DNA of 51,413 nucleotides from Nitrospiria bacterium (lineage in GTDB: Bacteria; Nitrospirota; Nitrospiria; JACQBZ01). Positions 1 through 8,967 of this stretch are shown piece by piece (the first letter of the stretch is position 1; every line of letters starts with the position of its first letter). Below the pieces are notes generated by a model. It did not search any database, was not told the DNA's origin, and saw only the letters and a list, made by a program, of their open reading frames with translations. The stretch is from assembly GCA_035517655.1 (NCBI GenBank), contig DATIYJ010000022.1, positions 1-51,413 of the forward strand, read 5' to 3'. The position numbers were made by a program, and so were the translations under genes.

Positions 1-2478
1 TCAAAGCGACAAGCGCCGGAGGCGTAGGGCGTTGGTGATGACCGAGACCGAGCTGAAGCTCATCGCGGCCGCGGCGATCATCGGGCTTAAGAGCAGGCCG
101 AAGGCCGGATAGAGCACGCCGGCCGCGATCGGGACGCCCAGGCTGTTATAGATGAACGCGAAGAAAAGGTTCTGGCGGATGTTCTTCATCGTGCCGCGTG
201 AAAGCCGGATCGCGCGGACGATCCCGCGAAGATCGCCCTTCACCAGCGTCACCCCGGCGCTCTCGATCGCGACATCCGTGCCGGTGCCCATCGCGATCCC
301 GACATGGGCCCGGGCCAGCGCCGGGGCGTCGTTGATCCCATCCCCGGCCATCGCCACGATCCGGCCGTCGGATTGAAGGCGCTTGATTGCGTCGGCCTTC
401 CGGTCCGGAAGCACCTCGGCCGCCACCTCGTCCAGCCCCAGTTTGCGGGCCACCGCCTCGGCCGTCGTGCGGTTGTCTCCGGTCAACATCACGGTCCGTA
501 TGCCATAGCCTTTCAGGGCCGCGATCGCTTCGGGCGTCGACGCTTTGATCGGATCCGAAACACCGATCAGACCGGCCGGTTGACTCCCGACCGCAAGCCA
601 GACCACGGTCCGGCCTTCCATCCGGAGAGGTTCGCACCGTTCGGCCAGCTCGCCCGGCGGTATCCCGAGCTCTTCAAAGAGCGCAGGGTTGCCGAGCGCG
701 ACGTCACGGCCGCCGATTTTTCCGACCACGCCTTTTCCCGTGATCGACCGAAAATCGTGGGGGGATTCGAGCGCAAGGTTTTTCTCCCGGGCACCGGCCA
801 CGATCGCCGCCGCCAGCGGGTGCTCGCTGCCCCGCTCAAGACCGGCGGCCAGTTTTAAAACTTCGTCCTCGCTTGCGCCCGACAGCGCAAGGACCGTGTC
901 GAGCCGCGGCCGGCCCTCGGTCAAGGTCCCGGTCTTGTCCAGGACGAGGGTGTCGATCTTCTCCAAAAGCTCCAGCGCCTCGGCGTTTTTGAACAGCACC
1001 CCCGCGGTCGCGCCCCGACCGGTCCCGACCATGATGGACATCGGCGTGGCCAGCCCCAGCGCGCAGGGACAGGCGATAATCAAAACCGCGACGGCGTTCA
1101 CCAGCGCGTAGACCATCCGCGGATCGGGACCGGCAAGCGCCCAGACCATGAACGTGACGACGGCCGTCAGGATGACGATTGGAACAAAGTAACCCGAAAC
1201 GGTGTCGGCCAGCCGCTGGATCGGGGCGCGGGAGCGCTGGGCCTCGCTCACCATCCGAACGATCCGCGCCAGAAGCGTGTCGCTTCCGACCCGTTCCGCG
1301 CACATGATGAAGCCGCCGGCGCCGTTGATCGTCCCGCCCGTGACGCGTTTTCCCGGCCCTTTCTCGACCGGGATCGCCTCGCCCGTGATCATCGATTCGT
1401 CGATCGAGCTGCTTCCTTCGATAACAACCCCGTCCACCGGAATCCCCTCGCCCGGGCGGACGCGGAGCCGGTCGCCGGGCTTCACACTATCGAGCGAAAC
1501 ATCCTCCTCGGTCCCGTCTTCACGAAAGCGCCGCGCGGTTTTTGGCGCAAGGTTCAGGAGAGAACGGATTGCGGCGCTGGTGCGTGAGCGTGCGCGAAGC
1601 TCGAGCACCTGACCCAGCAGGACCAGGACCGTGATCACGGCGGCCGCTTCGAAGTAAACCCCGACCTGGCCATGCGCATGGCGGAAGGATTCCGGGAAGA
1701 AATCCGGAAAGAGCGTTGCAAAGACGCTGTAGAGATAGGCCGTTCCGGTCCCGATCGCGATCAGCGTGAACATGTTCAGACTGCGATTCACGATGGACCG
1801 CCACCCGCGCTCGAAAAACGGCCAACCGGCCCATAACACGACCGGCGTCGCAAGCGCCCATTCGATCCAACTCAGAATCTGCGACGGGATGATCCGCATG
1901 AGCGGTTCACCCGGGATGAGATCCGACATCGCCGACAGGAAAAGCGGAAGGGTTAGACCAAGGCCGATCCACAACCGTCGGGACATATCGATCAGCTCCG
2001 GATTGACTTCCTCGACCGTAACCGTTCGCGGCTCAAGCGCCATGCCGCAGATCGGGCAGGCGCCCGGATGATCCTGGACGACTTCGGGATGCATCGGACA
2101 GACGTATTCGGTTCGCGTGGCCGGCGCCGTAACGGTCTCCGGTTCCAGTACCATGCCGCATTTCGGGCAGGCGCCGGGGTCTTTTTGGCGGACGTCCGGG
2201 TCCATCGGGCAGATGTAGTCGCTTCCGGCCGCCGCTTCGGGCCGGTGATCGGCATCCGGCGGCTCCAGAAAGCGTCGGGGATCTTCTCGGAACCGTTCGA
2301 GGCAGGACTCGTTGCAGAAATAATAGGTCCGGCCGTTGTAGGATTGGGTCCCGACCGCGTCCGACGGCGGGATCTCCATCCCGCAGACGGGATCCGTCAC
2401 GGTCGGCGTCGCCCCCGTTCCGACCGTCTCGTCTTCGATTTTAGAATGCCGATGGGGTTCGTCTTCCATCTTCTTCAC
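1..2478 (-). CDS. copA: Copper-type heavy-metal-translocating P-type ATPase (P1B-1)
   Basis: Inner-membrane ATPase that exports Cu(I)-like metals; 825 aa and complete, ending at the window edge. Domains in order: YHS metal-binding domain (about 29-72, VCGM and CNESC cysteines), two heavy-metal-binding YHS-like units (about 88-113 and 125-150, each with CPM and CP.CGM), transmembrane core, actuator TGE (TGEAIPVEK), CPC ion channel motif (ACPCALG), phosphorylation DKTGT, HP motif (SEHP), hinge GDGINDAP (from 712), YN at 777-778 and MSFSS at 806-810. The CPC plus YN/MxxSS set is the Cu+ subclass signature. No classical N-terminal GMxCxxC HMA domain is visible; the YHS/HMBD modules take its place. 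The start is GTG with AAGGA about 7 nt upstream; an in-frame ATG lies three codons in. No chaperone or CueR-type regulator is adjacent. Confidence 0.93.
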   Translation of the reverse strand: MKKMEDEPHRHSKIEDETVGTGATPTVTDPVCGMEIPPSDAVGTQSYNGRTYYFCNESCLERFREDPRRFLEPPDADHRPEAAAGSDYICPMDPDVRQKDPGACPKCGMVLEPETVTAPATRTEYVCPMHPEVVQDHPGACPICGMALEPRTVTVEEVNPELIDMSRRLWIGLGLTLPLFLSAMSDLIPGEPLMRIIPSQILSWIEWALATPVVLWAGWPFFERGWRSIVNRSLNMFTLIAIGTGTAYLYSVFATLFPDFFPESFRHAHGQVGVYFEAAAVITVLVLLGQVLELRARSRTSAAIRSLLNLAPKTARRFREDGTEEDVSLDSVKPGDRLRVRPGEGIPVDGVVIEGSSSIDESMITGEAIPVEKGPGKRVTGGTINGAGGFIMCAERVGSDTLLARIVRMVSEAQRSRAPIQRLADTVSGYFVPIVILTAVVTFMVWALAGPDPRMVYALVNAVAVLIIACPCALGLATPMSIMVGTGRGATAGVLFKNAEALELLEKIDTLVLDKTGTLTEGRPRLDTVLALSGASEDEVLKLAAGLERGSEHPLAAAIVAGAREKNLALESPHDFRSITGKGVVGKIGGRDVALGNPALFEELGIPPGELAERCEPLRMEGRTVVWLAVGSQPAGLIGVSDPIKASTPEAIAALKGYGIRTVMLTGDNRTTAEAVARKLGLDEVAAEVLPDRKADAIKRLQSDGRIVAMAGDGINDAPALARAHVGIAMGTGTDVAIESAGVTLVKGDLRGIVRAIRLSRGTMKNIRQNLFFAFIYNSLGVPIAAGVLYPAFGLLLSPMIAAAAMSFSSVSVITNALRLRRLSL

Positions 2479-2495
2479 CGTTTTTCCTTACGGCT

Positions 2496-2525
2496 ATTCT
2501 AACAGGTCTCATCGCGCCGGCACAA
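2496..2525 (-). promoter_or_regulatory. Possible sigma-70 promoter of the copper ATPase
   Basis: On the minus strand TTGTGC (2520-2525) is followed after 18 nt by TAGAAT (2496-2501), about 18 nt before the GTG start. The -10 is good and the -35 weak. No clear CueR/CsoR operator is evident. Confidence 0.33.
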
Positions 2526-2662
2526 CCAGAGGCTTTACTTGGGTCATGGACTGCCGGCGTTGGAAGACCCTGTTCGACCGGGCCCTTCTTGCTCCGACGG
2601 CTTTTGTTTGACCCGGCTAAGCTCGTCCGCTAAATTCTGCGAAGATAAGGCGCGCAAAATTT

Positions 2663-2679
2663 GTCCGCCATCGGCGGAC
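2663..2679. repeat. 7-bp perfect inverted repeat, REP-like
   Basis: GTCCGCC, 3-nt spacer, GGCGGAC. There is no T-run on either side, so a terminator is unlikely. It resembles small dispersed intergenic palindromes, but copy number cannot be judged from this window. Confidence 0.45.
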
Positions 2680-2792
2680 CGCGTCCTTCGCCAAGCCGGG
2701 TGCCCAAACAGAAGCCGAGATCGCAGTCCGGGCCGCAATCGAACAGGGTCTTCTCATTGACAGGGCCGTAAACATGTTGTAGCGTCTTGTCC

Positions 2793-3572
2793 ATGCTGAA
2801 CGATATATGGGCCGTCTACAAGCCGATCGGGATCACGAGTCATCAGGTGGCGATCCGCTTTTCGCGAAAGCTCGGCGCCGCCGTCACGCATACGGGCAGT
2901 CTCGATCCCATGGCCGAGGGCGTTCTCGTGCTCCTCATCGGGCCGGAGGCCATGAAAAAACAGGCCGAGCTGCAGGCCGTGGACAAGGAGTACGAATTCG
3001 ATCTCCTCCTGGGTTTCTCGACCGATTCGTACGACCCGCTCGGACTCATCACGGAGGCCGCCGCCTATGACCCGGAAATCATCCCGGAACAACGGGTCAA
3101 CGATCTCGTCGCGCGACTCGCCGGGAAAAGAATACAGGAGCTTCCTCCGTTTTCGTCCAAGGTCGTCAAAGGCAAACCTCTGTTCTGGTGGGCGAGGGAA
3201 GGCCGGCTTCGGGAGGTCGGCCTGCCTTTGCGGGAGATCGAGATTTACAAGGCCGAGCTCTTGAAGATGAGCCGAATCGCAAAAGCCGACCTTGAGGGGC
3301 TGATCTTGAAAAACATCGGCCGGGTCGCGGGCGATTTCCGTCAGGATCGCATCAAGGAAGGCTGGCCGGCCGCGCTGGGCGGGCATCCCAACGCCCGATT
3401 TTCGGTCGCGACGATACGGATCACGGTCGGATCCGGCGTCTATGTCCGGTCCATCGCAAACGAATTCGGGAAAGCGCTCGGGATTCCGTCCCTGGCCCTC
3501 CGGATCCTTCGCACGCGGAACGGCCGCTTCGGGTTGACGGACTGCAGTCCGCTCGATGATCCGATCGAGTAA
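2793..3572 (+). CDS. truB: TruB-family tRNA pseudouridine synthase
   Basis: Cytoplasmic enzyme family that isomerises U55 of tRNA T-loops. The N-terminus has the TruB KPxGITS motif, followed by HTGSLDPMAEGVL, whose Asp corresponds to the catalytic Asp of the usual HTGTLDP motif; VYVRSIANEFGKALG near residue 215 matches the conserved late motif. Length 259 aa is short for TruB (about 300) and lacks a clear C-terminal PUA domain. ATG at 2793 is preferred over an in-frame TTG at 2787; neither has a strong ribosome site. It stands alone rather than in the usual infB-rbfA-truB-rpsO cluster, so it may be a paralogue with another RNA target. Confidence 0.82.
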   Translation: MLNDIWAVYKPIGITSHQVAIRFSRKLGAAVTHTGSLDPMAEGVLVLLIGPEAMKKQAELQAVDKEYEFDLLLGFSTDSYDPLGLITEAAAYDPEIIPEQRVNDLVARLAGKRIQELPPFSSKVVKGKPLFWWAREGRLREVGLPLREIEIYKAELLKMSRIAKADLEGLILKNIGRVAGDFRQDRIKEGWPAALGGHPNARFSVATIRITVGSGVYVRSIANEFGKALGIPSLALRILRTRNGRFGLTDCSPLDDPIE

Positions 3573-3593
3573 CAACCCCGCCGAAGGGCCTTC

Positions 3594-3962
3594 TCAGCGC
3601 TGTTGCTTGACCCATTGATCGATCGCGTCGGCCACGACGATCGGCAGGTCCAGGAAGCGGACCCCGTAACCGGGGTCCTCCTTGCTCGACGGATTGTATC
3701 CCCGCTTCCAGACCACCTCGCAGCGGCACTCGACGCGGATCTCCGTGTTGGGAATTTGAAAGGCGATGGCGAACTGATCGCCCGGCTGCCGGGGGTTGAC
3801 CGACTGGATATAAAGCCCGCCGCGGCTGACGTTCTTGGCGTAGCCAAACAGGCGCTTTCGATCGCCCTCGGCGCTCACTTTGAGAACGATGATCGGAGAC
3901 CGCAGCGACTTCCGTTTATCCGCAGCTTTCGGCGTGTCCTTTCGGTCCCCCGGCGTCTCCAT
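3594..3962 (-). CDS. PilZ-domain protein
   Basis: Small cytoplasmic c-di-GMP-binding protein, 122 aa, one PilZ domain. Both ligand motifs are intact: RKSLR (RxxxR) near residue 17 and NVSRGG (NxSxxG) near 44. No other domain is fused, so it probably acts by binding a partner. It is the last gene of a minus-strand run (kinase-like protein, MidA-like methyltransferase, PilZ) and starts 34 nt after the methyltransferase stop. It faces truB convergently with a 21-nt gap. The target is not evident from the neighbours. Confidence 0.85.
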   Translation of the reverse strand: METPGDRKDTPKAADKRKSLRSPIIVLKVSAEGDRKRLFGYAKNVSRGGLYIQSVNPRQPGDQFAIAFQIPNTEIRVECRCEVVWKRGYNPSSKEDPGYGVRFLDLPIVVADAIDQWVKQQR

Positions 3963-3996
3963 TTTTATCTCATCTCCCGCGATTGTTGCGATCCCG

Positions 3997-5151
3997 TCAC
4001 ACCGTCAAAACGTCCTTGAAGTACGGTCGAAAGCTCAAACCTTCCAGCGGAGGCGGCGCGAGGCCCTTATGCTGAACGAGAATCTTGAACACCCCGCCCA
4101 TGCTCTCCCGGGCCAACAGTCGCTTGACCGACTGGATCTCCGGGCTCTCGGGATCGGACTTCTCCATCTCCTGCGCGATCCCGAGGCTCATCAAAAAATT
4201 GAGCTGGTTCGTAAAACCGGTCACGGACAGTCCCGATTCGGCGCCGGCCCGGGCCAGTTGTGTGAAGTCGACATGGGACGTGATATCCTGCCGGCCGATC
4301 CGGCCGTACGGGTCGTCGTTGACGGTATGCCGGTAGTAGCAGAGCAGGCTTCCTTTTTTCCGATGCGCCGCGAACAGCTCCGAGGCCGGATAACCGTAAT
4401 CGATCGTGACCACGAAGCCCCGATCCAGGGTCCGGCCGACCGCGCGGATCCAACGGGCCGCTTCAAGATTCACCTCCGCCCGCTGGCCCTCGGTCAGGCG
4501 GACCTTCAACCCGTCGAAGTAGGCCGGCAGGTCCGGCGTGGAGGGCAGATCGGCCGTATCGACGAGGCGGTCGTCCATCAAACCCACGTAAATCTCGTCC
4601 AGCCCTTCCCGGGTCCCGACCACCCGATGGACCGGGAAGGCATCCACCAACTCGTTCGACAAAACGCATCCCCGCAGGGACCCTTCGGCCGCGGCGTCCT
4701 CGAGGCTTGAAACCCAGACGACGGAGCCGGTCAAGCCCGCATCGCGGAGCAGCGCTTTTTGTTTCACGACCATGGCCGGACTGCGCTCGATCACGGCGTA
4801 ACGATAACGATCGAACCGCTCCGGCGTATCCCTCTTCAACCCACCCAGGATGTCCCGGCAGAGCAGTCCCTTCCCGGCGCCCATCTCAAGAATCGTGAAA
4901 GGATCCGGCCCCGGGACGAGCGTCTCCATCTGACGGATCTGCTTCGCCAGAAGCCGGCCGAAGACGGGATGCACATCGGGACTGGTGTAGTAATCCCCGC
5001 CGAGGCCGATTCGCTCGGCGGCCGCGATATAATAGCCCTCGTCCGGATCGTACAGGGCGATCTCCATGAACCGTGCGAAGGTCATCCGGCCCTTGCGCCG
5101 GATCTCCTCCCGGATTTTGCGGGCTAACGACGCCCGGCCTTCGTCCGGCAT
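3997..5151 (-). CDS. SAM-dependent methyltransferase, MidA/NDUFAF7 family (COG1565)
   Basis: Class I methyltransferase of the family whose mitochondrial member NDUFAF7 methylates an arginine of a complex I subunit; the bacterial substrate is uncertain. The N-terminus has MTFARFMEIALYDPDEGYY, then FTILEMGAGKGLLCRDIL as the SAM-binding glycine loop, and VTIDYGYP later, all typical of COG1565. ATG at 5151 (384 aa) is chosen because AGGAG lies about 11 nt upstream; an upstream in-frame GTG at 5178 has no usable spacing. It overlaps the preceding gene by 28 bp, so the two are co-transcribed. Confidence 0.85.
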   Translation of the reverse strand: MPDEGRASLARKIREEIRRKGRMTFARFMEIALYDPDEGYYIAAAERIGLGGDYYTSPDVHPVFGRLLAKQIRQMETLVPGPDPFTILEMGAGKGLLCRDILGGLKRDTPERFDRYRYAVIERSPAMVVKQKALLRDAGLTGSVVWVSSLEDAAAEGSLRGCVLSNELVDAFPVHRVVGTREGLDEIYVGLMDDRLVDTADLPSTPDLPAYFDGLKVRLTEGQRAEVNLEAARWIRAVGRTLDRGFVVTIDYGYPASELFAAHRKKGSLLCYYRHTVNDDPYGRIGRQDITSHVDFTQLARAGAESGLSVTGFTNQLNFLMSLGIAQEMEKSDPESPEIQSVKRLLARESMGGVFKILVQHKGLAPPPLEGLSFRPYFKDVLTV

Positions 5152-6680
5152 GCCGCCACGAGCTCCTGCGCGTTCCACCCCTTTTCGGTATCGACCGGAA
5201 CCACCGACTCCGCCTCCTCCGGCTCGAACGGCTCGAAGACCGAAAGCTGCCGCCGCATGATCCCGACGTCGGCATCCGAAATGTCCTTCGACTCCGCCGT
5301 CCTCCGCGCCAGGCGCGCCTCAAGAACCGACAACGGGGCGGTGCAATGAAGGATGGCGAAGGGCACCGCCATCTTCTCGGCCCACGACTTCGCGGTCCGC
5401 CGGTGCGGCTTCCGGGCATACGTGGCGTCGAGGAGGGCCCATCGCCCGCTCGCGATCACGAACCCGGCCCGTTCCAGGAGGCCGTCGTAGGTCCGCTCCG
5501 TCATCTCGGGTGCGTAGAGGCCCCGGGCGTAATCCGTCGGGCCCCGCGCCTCCCGCCCCGACCCCGCCAGCGATTTGCGCACGGCGTCCGAACGGATCAT
5601 GACGCCGGCGGAATTTTCCGCGACGTCGGATGCGACGGTGCTCTTCCCCGATCCGCTCACCCCCGCCATCAGGATCAGGCCGGGCCGGCGGTCGGCCAGG
5701 TAACCTTCGGCCAGTTCGAAATAAGCCGAGGCGCGCGCGCCGGCGGCGGCCTTCTCGGCCTCCGTGATCTCCGGATCATCCAGAAGAAAGCAGGCCACCT
5801 TCGCCCTGACGCAGGCGCGATAGACAAGGTAGAAGTCCAGCACGGACAGCCCTTCGTAGTCCTGGGTCTGCTCAAGGTAGCTGTTCAGAAAGCGGTTGCC
5901 CAGCCCGGCCAGGCCGCGGTGGTCCAGGTCCATCAACAAGAAGGCGATCTCGTTGACTACATCGATATGATTCAGCGCCTCGTTGAATTCGATGCAGTCG
6001 AAGACGATCAAGCGCCCCCGATCGAGACAGATGTTTTGAAGATGCAGATCCCCGTGACAGATTCGAATCGCGCCGCGCTTGACCCGTTCATGAAACAGGG
6101 ACGCTTTTCGGGTCAAAAAATCTTCCGAATACTTTTTGAGCCTCGAAAACCGTTCCGGAGAAACCACGATCCCCTGAAATTTCGCGGTCTGTTCGAAATT
6201 CCGCAGCACGTTCTCGCCGATGACGTCCGTCGTCCCGAACGCGTCGTCGGCCCGGTCGATCGACCGGTGAAAACGGGCGACCTGGGAGGCCAGTTCGAGG
6301 ATGGGGGCCCGCGTCAGACCGCCCCGCTCGGCCATCGCATCGAGAAGACCGTCCTGACCGAACTGGACCATCTTCACCGCATACTCCACCGGTTCGCCCT
6401 CCCCTTCCACACGGAAATCTTCACCGTCACGCGTGATCGGCACGACCCCCACGTAGATCTCCGGCGCCAACCGTCGGTTCAAGACCACTTCCCTCTCGCA
6501 ATAGAAACGCCGTTTCTCCAGCGTGGAGAAGTCGAGAAACTTCAGATCGACCGGCTTCTTGATTTTGTAGGCAAACGGCCCGGTCAGGAAGACGTCCGAG
6601 ATATGCGTCGCCAGGTGGCGGACCTCCCGGACGGGATGGGGGTAAGCCGCAGGGTTCATGAGCGAGCGGTACCAGATCAT
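5124..6680 (-). CDS. Two-domain protein: APH-like kinase plus P-loop AAA ATPase/kinase (COG2187 + COG0645)
   Basis: 518 aa. The N-terminal half resembles aminoglycoside phosphotransferase-fold kinases of COG2187: VFLTGPFAYKIKKPV near residue 30, catalytic loop ICHGDLHLQN near 215, and VFDCIEFNE as the metal-binding Asp segment. The C-terminal third is a P-loop NTPase with Walker A GVSGSGKST near 345 and a zeta-toxin/gluconate-kinase-like layout. The two-domain arrangement is common in bacteria but its substrate is unknown; antibiotic resistance should not be inferred. It heads the run with the MidA-like and PilZ genes. Start ATG at 6680; an alternative ATG lies seven codons in. Confidence 0.8.
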   Translation of the reverse strand: MIWYRSLMNPAAYPHPVREVRHLATHISDVFLTGPFAYKIKKPVDLKFLDFSTLEKRRFYCEREVVLNRRLAPEIYVGVVPITRDGEDFRVEGEGEPVEYAVKMVQFGQDGLLDAMAERGGLTRAPILELASQVARFHRSIDRADDAFGTTDVIGENVLRNFEQTAKFQGIVVSPERFSRLKKYSEDFLTRKASLFHERVKRGAIRICHGDLHLQNICLDRGRLIVFDCIEFNEALNHIDVVNEIAFLLMDLDHRGLAGLGNRFLNSYLEQTQDYEGLSVLDFYLVYRACVRAKVACFLLDDPEITEAEKAAAGARASAYFELAEGYLADRRPGLILMAGVSGSGKSTVASDVAENSAGVMIRSDAVRKSLAGSGREARGPTDYARGLYAPEMTERTYDGLLERAGFVIASGRWALLDATYARKPHRRTAKSWAEKMAVPFAILHCTAPLSVLEARLARRTAESKDISDADVGIMRRQLSVFEPFEPEEAESVVPVDTEKGWNAQELVAACRTKAGRR

Positions 6681-6853
6681 CCGCGCCTCCCTTCGATGGC
6701 CATCATTTTAGTCAGTTGCCGGTTGAAAGTCAAAGCCGTCGGGGCGAAAATCTCCCCCCGATTCCCTCAAGGGACTTGCGCGAAACCGGTTTTTTTTATT
6801 GATAAACGTGGTATATTAAATGAGTTATGCCATGAAGAACGGAGGGTAAATCG

Positions 6854-7222
6854 ATGCCGATGAAAACCGTCAACGCCATATGGAGAACCGCCGCCCTAGC
6901 CGTGCTCACGGCCGGCTTGGCCGGCTGCATTTATGCCAACACGACCCTTCCCCTGGCCTGGATTTCCAATACCCGCCTCGATGTGAAGGACCTGAACCTG
7001 GAGAACCAGGAGATTATCGGCCAAGCCACGGCCTACGGCCTCTTGTTCGGTTTGATCTCCTGGGGAAACGCCGGACTCGATGCGGCCTTGGAGAACGCGA
7101 AGCTTAAGGCCGGCTTCGAAGTCAAAGAAGTGTACGATGTCAAAACCGACCAGCGGGTCTTTAACGTGCTGGGGCTCTACTTCAGCCGGACGATCATCAT
7201 CACGGCCAAAGCGGCCCATTAA
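6854..7222 (+). CDS. TRL-like lipoprotein
   Basis: 122-aa exported lipoprotein. Residues 1-25 form a signal peptide with a lipobox ending in LAGC (Cys about 25). The rest matches the pattern of the TRL-like family: a Gly-rich segment (GLLFGLISWGNAGLDAALE), a charged helix, and a terminal strand pair ending in TIIITAKA. GGAGG sits 8 nt before the ATG. The next gene, 21 nt downstream, encodes a second exported protein with the same C-terminal plan, so the two look like diverged duplicates. Function of the family is unknown. A possible -10 (TATATT at 6812-6817) lies upstream without a good -35. Confidence 0.75.
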   Translation: MPMKTVNAIWRTAALAVLTAGLAGCIYANTTLPLAWISNTRLDVKDLNLENQEIIGQATAYGLLFGLISWGNAGLDAALENAKLKAGFEVKEVYDVKTDQRVFNVLGLYFSRTIIITAKAAH

Positions 7223-7243
7223 AATGCCGGGGGGCCGAGTTCC

Positions 7244-7741
7244 ATGATCCGCACGATCATCGTGATTCTATTCATCCTTTATGTCCCCGATCCGGCCCGG
7301 GCCTTCGGGCCGCACAGCGACGGGACCGTCGGCAATGCCATCGACCGCGCGGAGCTGCCGCGGGGCTTTCCCATTTATCAGGACTACGAAGCCCCCTTCT
7401 CCTATTCTTCGATGACCCGCAGGGATCTCAATCCGATGGTTCAGGAGGACGACGCCGTCGAAGTGGAGGGCTCGAGTGAAATGACGGGGTTTTTCATTCC
7501 GGTGGGATTTTTCATGGGACTCGGACCGACCTCCGGACTTTCCGTCGATGTGAAGGATCGAAGCATCCGCGCCGCCATCGAGGACGCGAAGAAGCGCTAC
7601 GGCGTCGGCCATCTGTACGACGTCCGGATCGACGTGCGGTATTTTTCCATCCTGGGGGTCTACAACAAGACGACCACGATCATCCACGCGAAGGCCGTCC
7701 GGGAAAGCACACCTCCGCTCCAAAAAGGTCCTCACCCCTAA
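7244..7741 (+). CDS. Exported TRL-like protein
   Basis: 165 aa with an N-terminal signal peptide (about 1-20, no lipobox Cys) and a second half that parallels the preceding lipoprotein: FFIPVGFFMGLGP, then SVDVKDRSIRAAIEDAKK, then YFSILGVYNKTTTIIHAKA. It is probably periplasmic. The N-terminal third, rich in acidic and aromatic residues, has no recognised domain. It is probably co-transcribed with the lipoprotein gene. No function can be assigned. Confidence 0.7.
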   Translation: MIRTIIVILFILYVPDPARAFGPHSDGTVGNAIDRAELPRGFPIYQDYEAPFSYSSMTRRDLNPMVQEDDAVEVEGSSEMTGFFIPVGFFMGLGPTSGLSVDVKDRSIRAAIEDAKKRYGVGHLYDVRIDVRYFSILGVYNKTTTIIHAKAVRESTPPLQKGPHP

Positions 7742-7819
7742 AATCACTTCGCGGCGGGAATCCGGCCCGGCCTAATCTCCTTTGGACCGCCGCACCCATT
7801 CCGACGGATCGCAAGCGGG

Positions 7820-7848
7820 TTGACTTCCTGAACCAGCGCGGATAGAAT
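7820..7848 (+). promoter_or_regulatory. Sigma-70 promoter of rmuC, probably leaderless
   Basis: TTGACT, 17-nt spacer, TAGAAT. The -10 ends 6 nt before the ATG of rmuC, so the expected transcription start falls on or next to the start codon. No ribosome-binding site is present in those 6 nt. Confidence 0.62.
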
Positions 7849-7854
7849 CGGGCC

Positions 7855-8967
7855 ATGGAAACCGTTCTTCTGATCGGAATCGTGGCGGTTGTCGGGCTGC
7901 TGGCGGTGCTCATCGTCCTGCAAATCCAGGGACGGAGCAAGCCGCCGGACACCGGGATGCTGGTGATGCAGCAGCAGGTGGACGCGCTGCGGCAGCAAAT
8001 CACCGAGACGATCGCGGGAAACACGACCGCCCTCAATCAACAGCTCTCGTCCGTCACGCAGCAGGTCAACCAGCAGCTGACCGCGATGGTCCAGCAGCTC
8101 CAGAACGCCACCGGCCAGATCGGAACGCGCCTTGACAACGCGGCCCGGGTCGTCGGAGAAGTCAAGCAGAACCTGGGCGAGCTGTCGAAGGCGACCCAGC
8201 AGGTGTTTGACGTCGGCAAGGACATCGCCAGCCTTCAGGAAATTCTCCGGGCCCCGAAGCTGCGCGGGATTCTGGGCGAGTTGTTCTTGGGAGACCTCCT
8301 GGCCCAAATTCTTCCGCCCAATCATTTCACGCTCCAGCATCGCTTCAAGAGCGGGGAGACGGTCGACGCGGTGATCCGCCTGGGCCAATTTCTCGTGCCG
8401 GTGGATTCCAAGTTTCCGCTGGAGAATTTCCGCCGGGTGGTCGAGTCCAAAAACGACGAGGAGCGGAAGGCCGCCCGTAAAAAGTTCAACGCGGACGTCA
8501 AGAAACACGTCGACGCCATCGCCGACAAATACATCCTGCCGGACGAGGGAACCTTCCCGTTTGCGCTGATGTACATCCCGGCTGAGAATGTCTATTACGA
8601 AACCATCATCAAGGACGAAAACCTGGGCGATGACAAGAGTCTGTCGGCGGATGCGCTCGAACGGAAGGTGATCCCCGTCTCGCCCAACAGCCTGTACGCG
8701 TATCTCCAGGCGATCGTGATGGGCCTCAAGGGTCTGCAGATCGAGAAAAGCGCCCAGATCATCATCAGCCACCTGGAGCGTCTGCGGGGGGATTTCGAGC
8801 GGTTCCGGAAGGAATTCGAGGTGATCGGCACGCACCTCACCAACGCCAAGGGGCGGTATGACGAGGCGTCGATCCGTCTGGATCGGTTCGGCGAGCGGCT
8901 GGTCTCCGCGGGACAGGGCGAGGCCTTGCCGGGCGAATTGAAGAACGAACCGTTGCGGCTGAACTAG
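7855..8967 (+). CDS. rmuC: DNA recombination protein RmuC homologue
   Basis: 370 aa. Residues 3-24 form a single N-terminal membrane anchor, about 28-130 are a Gln-rich coiled coil, and the rest is the RmuC nuclease-like domain with KLRGILGELFLGDLL, DAVIRLGQFLVPVDSKFP and the conserved MYIPAENVYYE segment. RmuC proteins are PD-(D/E)XK-like and limit inversions at short inverted repeats in E. coli; the exact activity is unresolved. No ribosome site precedes the ATG and a strong promoter ends 6 nt upstream, suggesting leaderless translation. Its TAG stop lies within a CTAG shared with the stop of the convergent diguanylate cyclase gene. Confidence 0.9.
   Translation: METVLLIGIVAVVGLLAVLIVLQIQGRSKPPDTGMLVMQQQVDALRQQITETIAGNTTALNQQLSSVTQQVNQQLTAMVQQLQNATGQIGTRLDNAARVVGEVKQNLGELSKATQQVFDVGKDIASLQEILRAPKLRGILGELFLGDLLAQILPPNHFTLQHRFKSGETVDAVIRLGQFLVPVDSKFPLENFRRVVESKNDEERKAARKKFNADVKKHVDAIADKYILPDEGTFPFALMYIPAENVYYETIIKDENLGDDKSLSADALERKVIPVSPNSLYAYLQAIVMGLKGLQIEKSAQIIISHLERLRGDFERFRKEFEVIGTHLTNAKGRYDEASIRLDRFGERLVSAGQGEALPGELKNEPLRLN

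Larger units (their letters stand above)
2479..2792. other. Gene-free gap between divergent copA and truB
   Basis: About 310 bp between divergent genes. It holds the probable copA promoter on the left and a perfect 7-bp inverted repeat (2663-2679). Short open frames on both strands have no recognisable protein character. No good promoter for truB was seen. Confidence 0.5.

Noticed and set aside
2539-2760. Small open frames in the copA-truB gap
   Set aside because: Both strands are open over nearly the same stretch, with no ribosome site, no hydrophobic pattern and no family resemblance.
5124-6680. Aminoglycoside resistance gene
   Set aside because: The HGDLHxxN kinase loop is shared by many APH-fold kinases; the COG2187-like N-terminus and C-terminal P-loop domain argue against a resistance enzyme.
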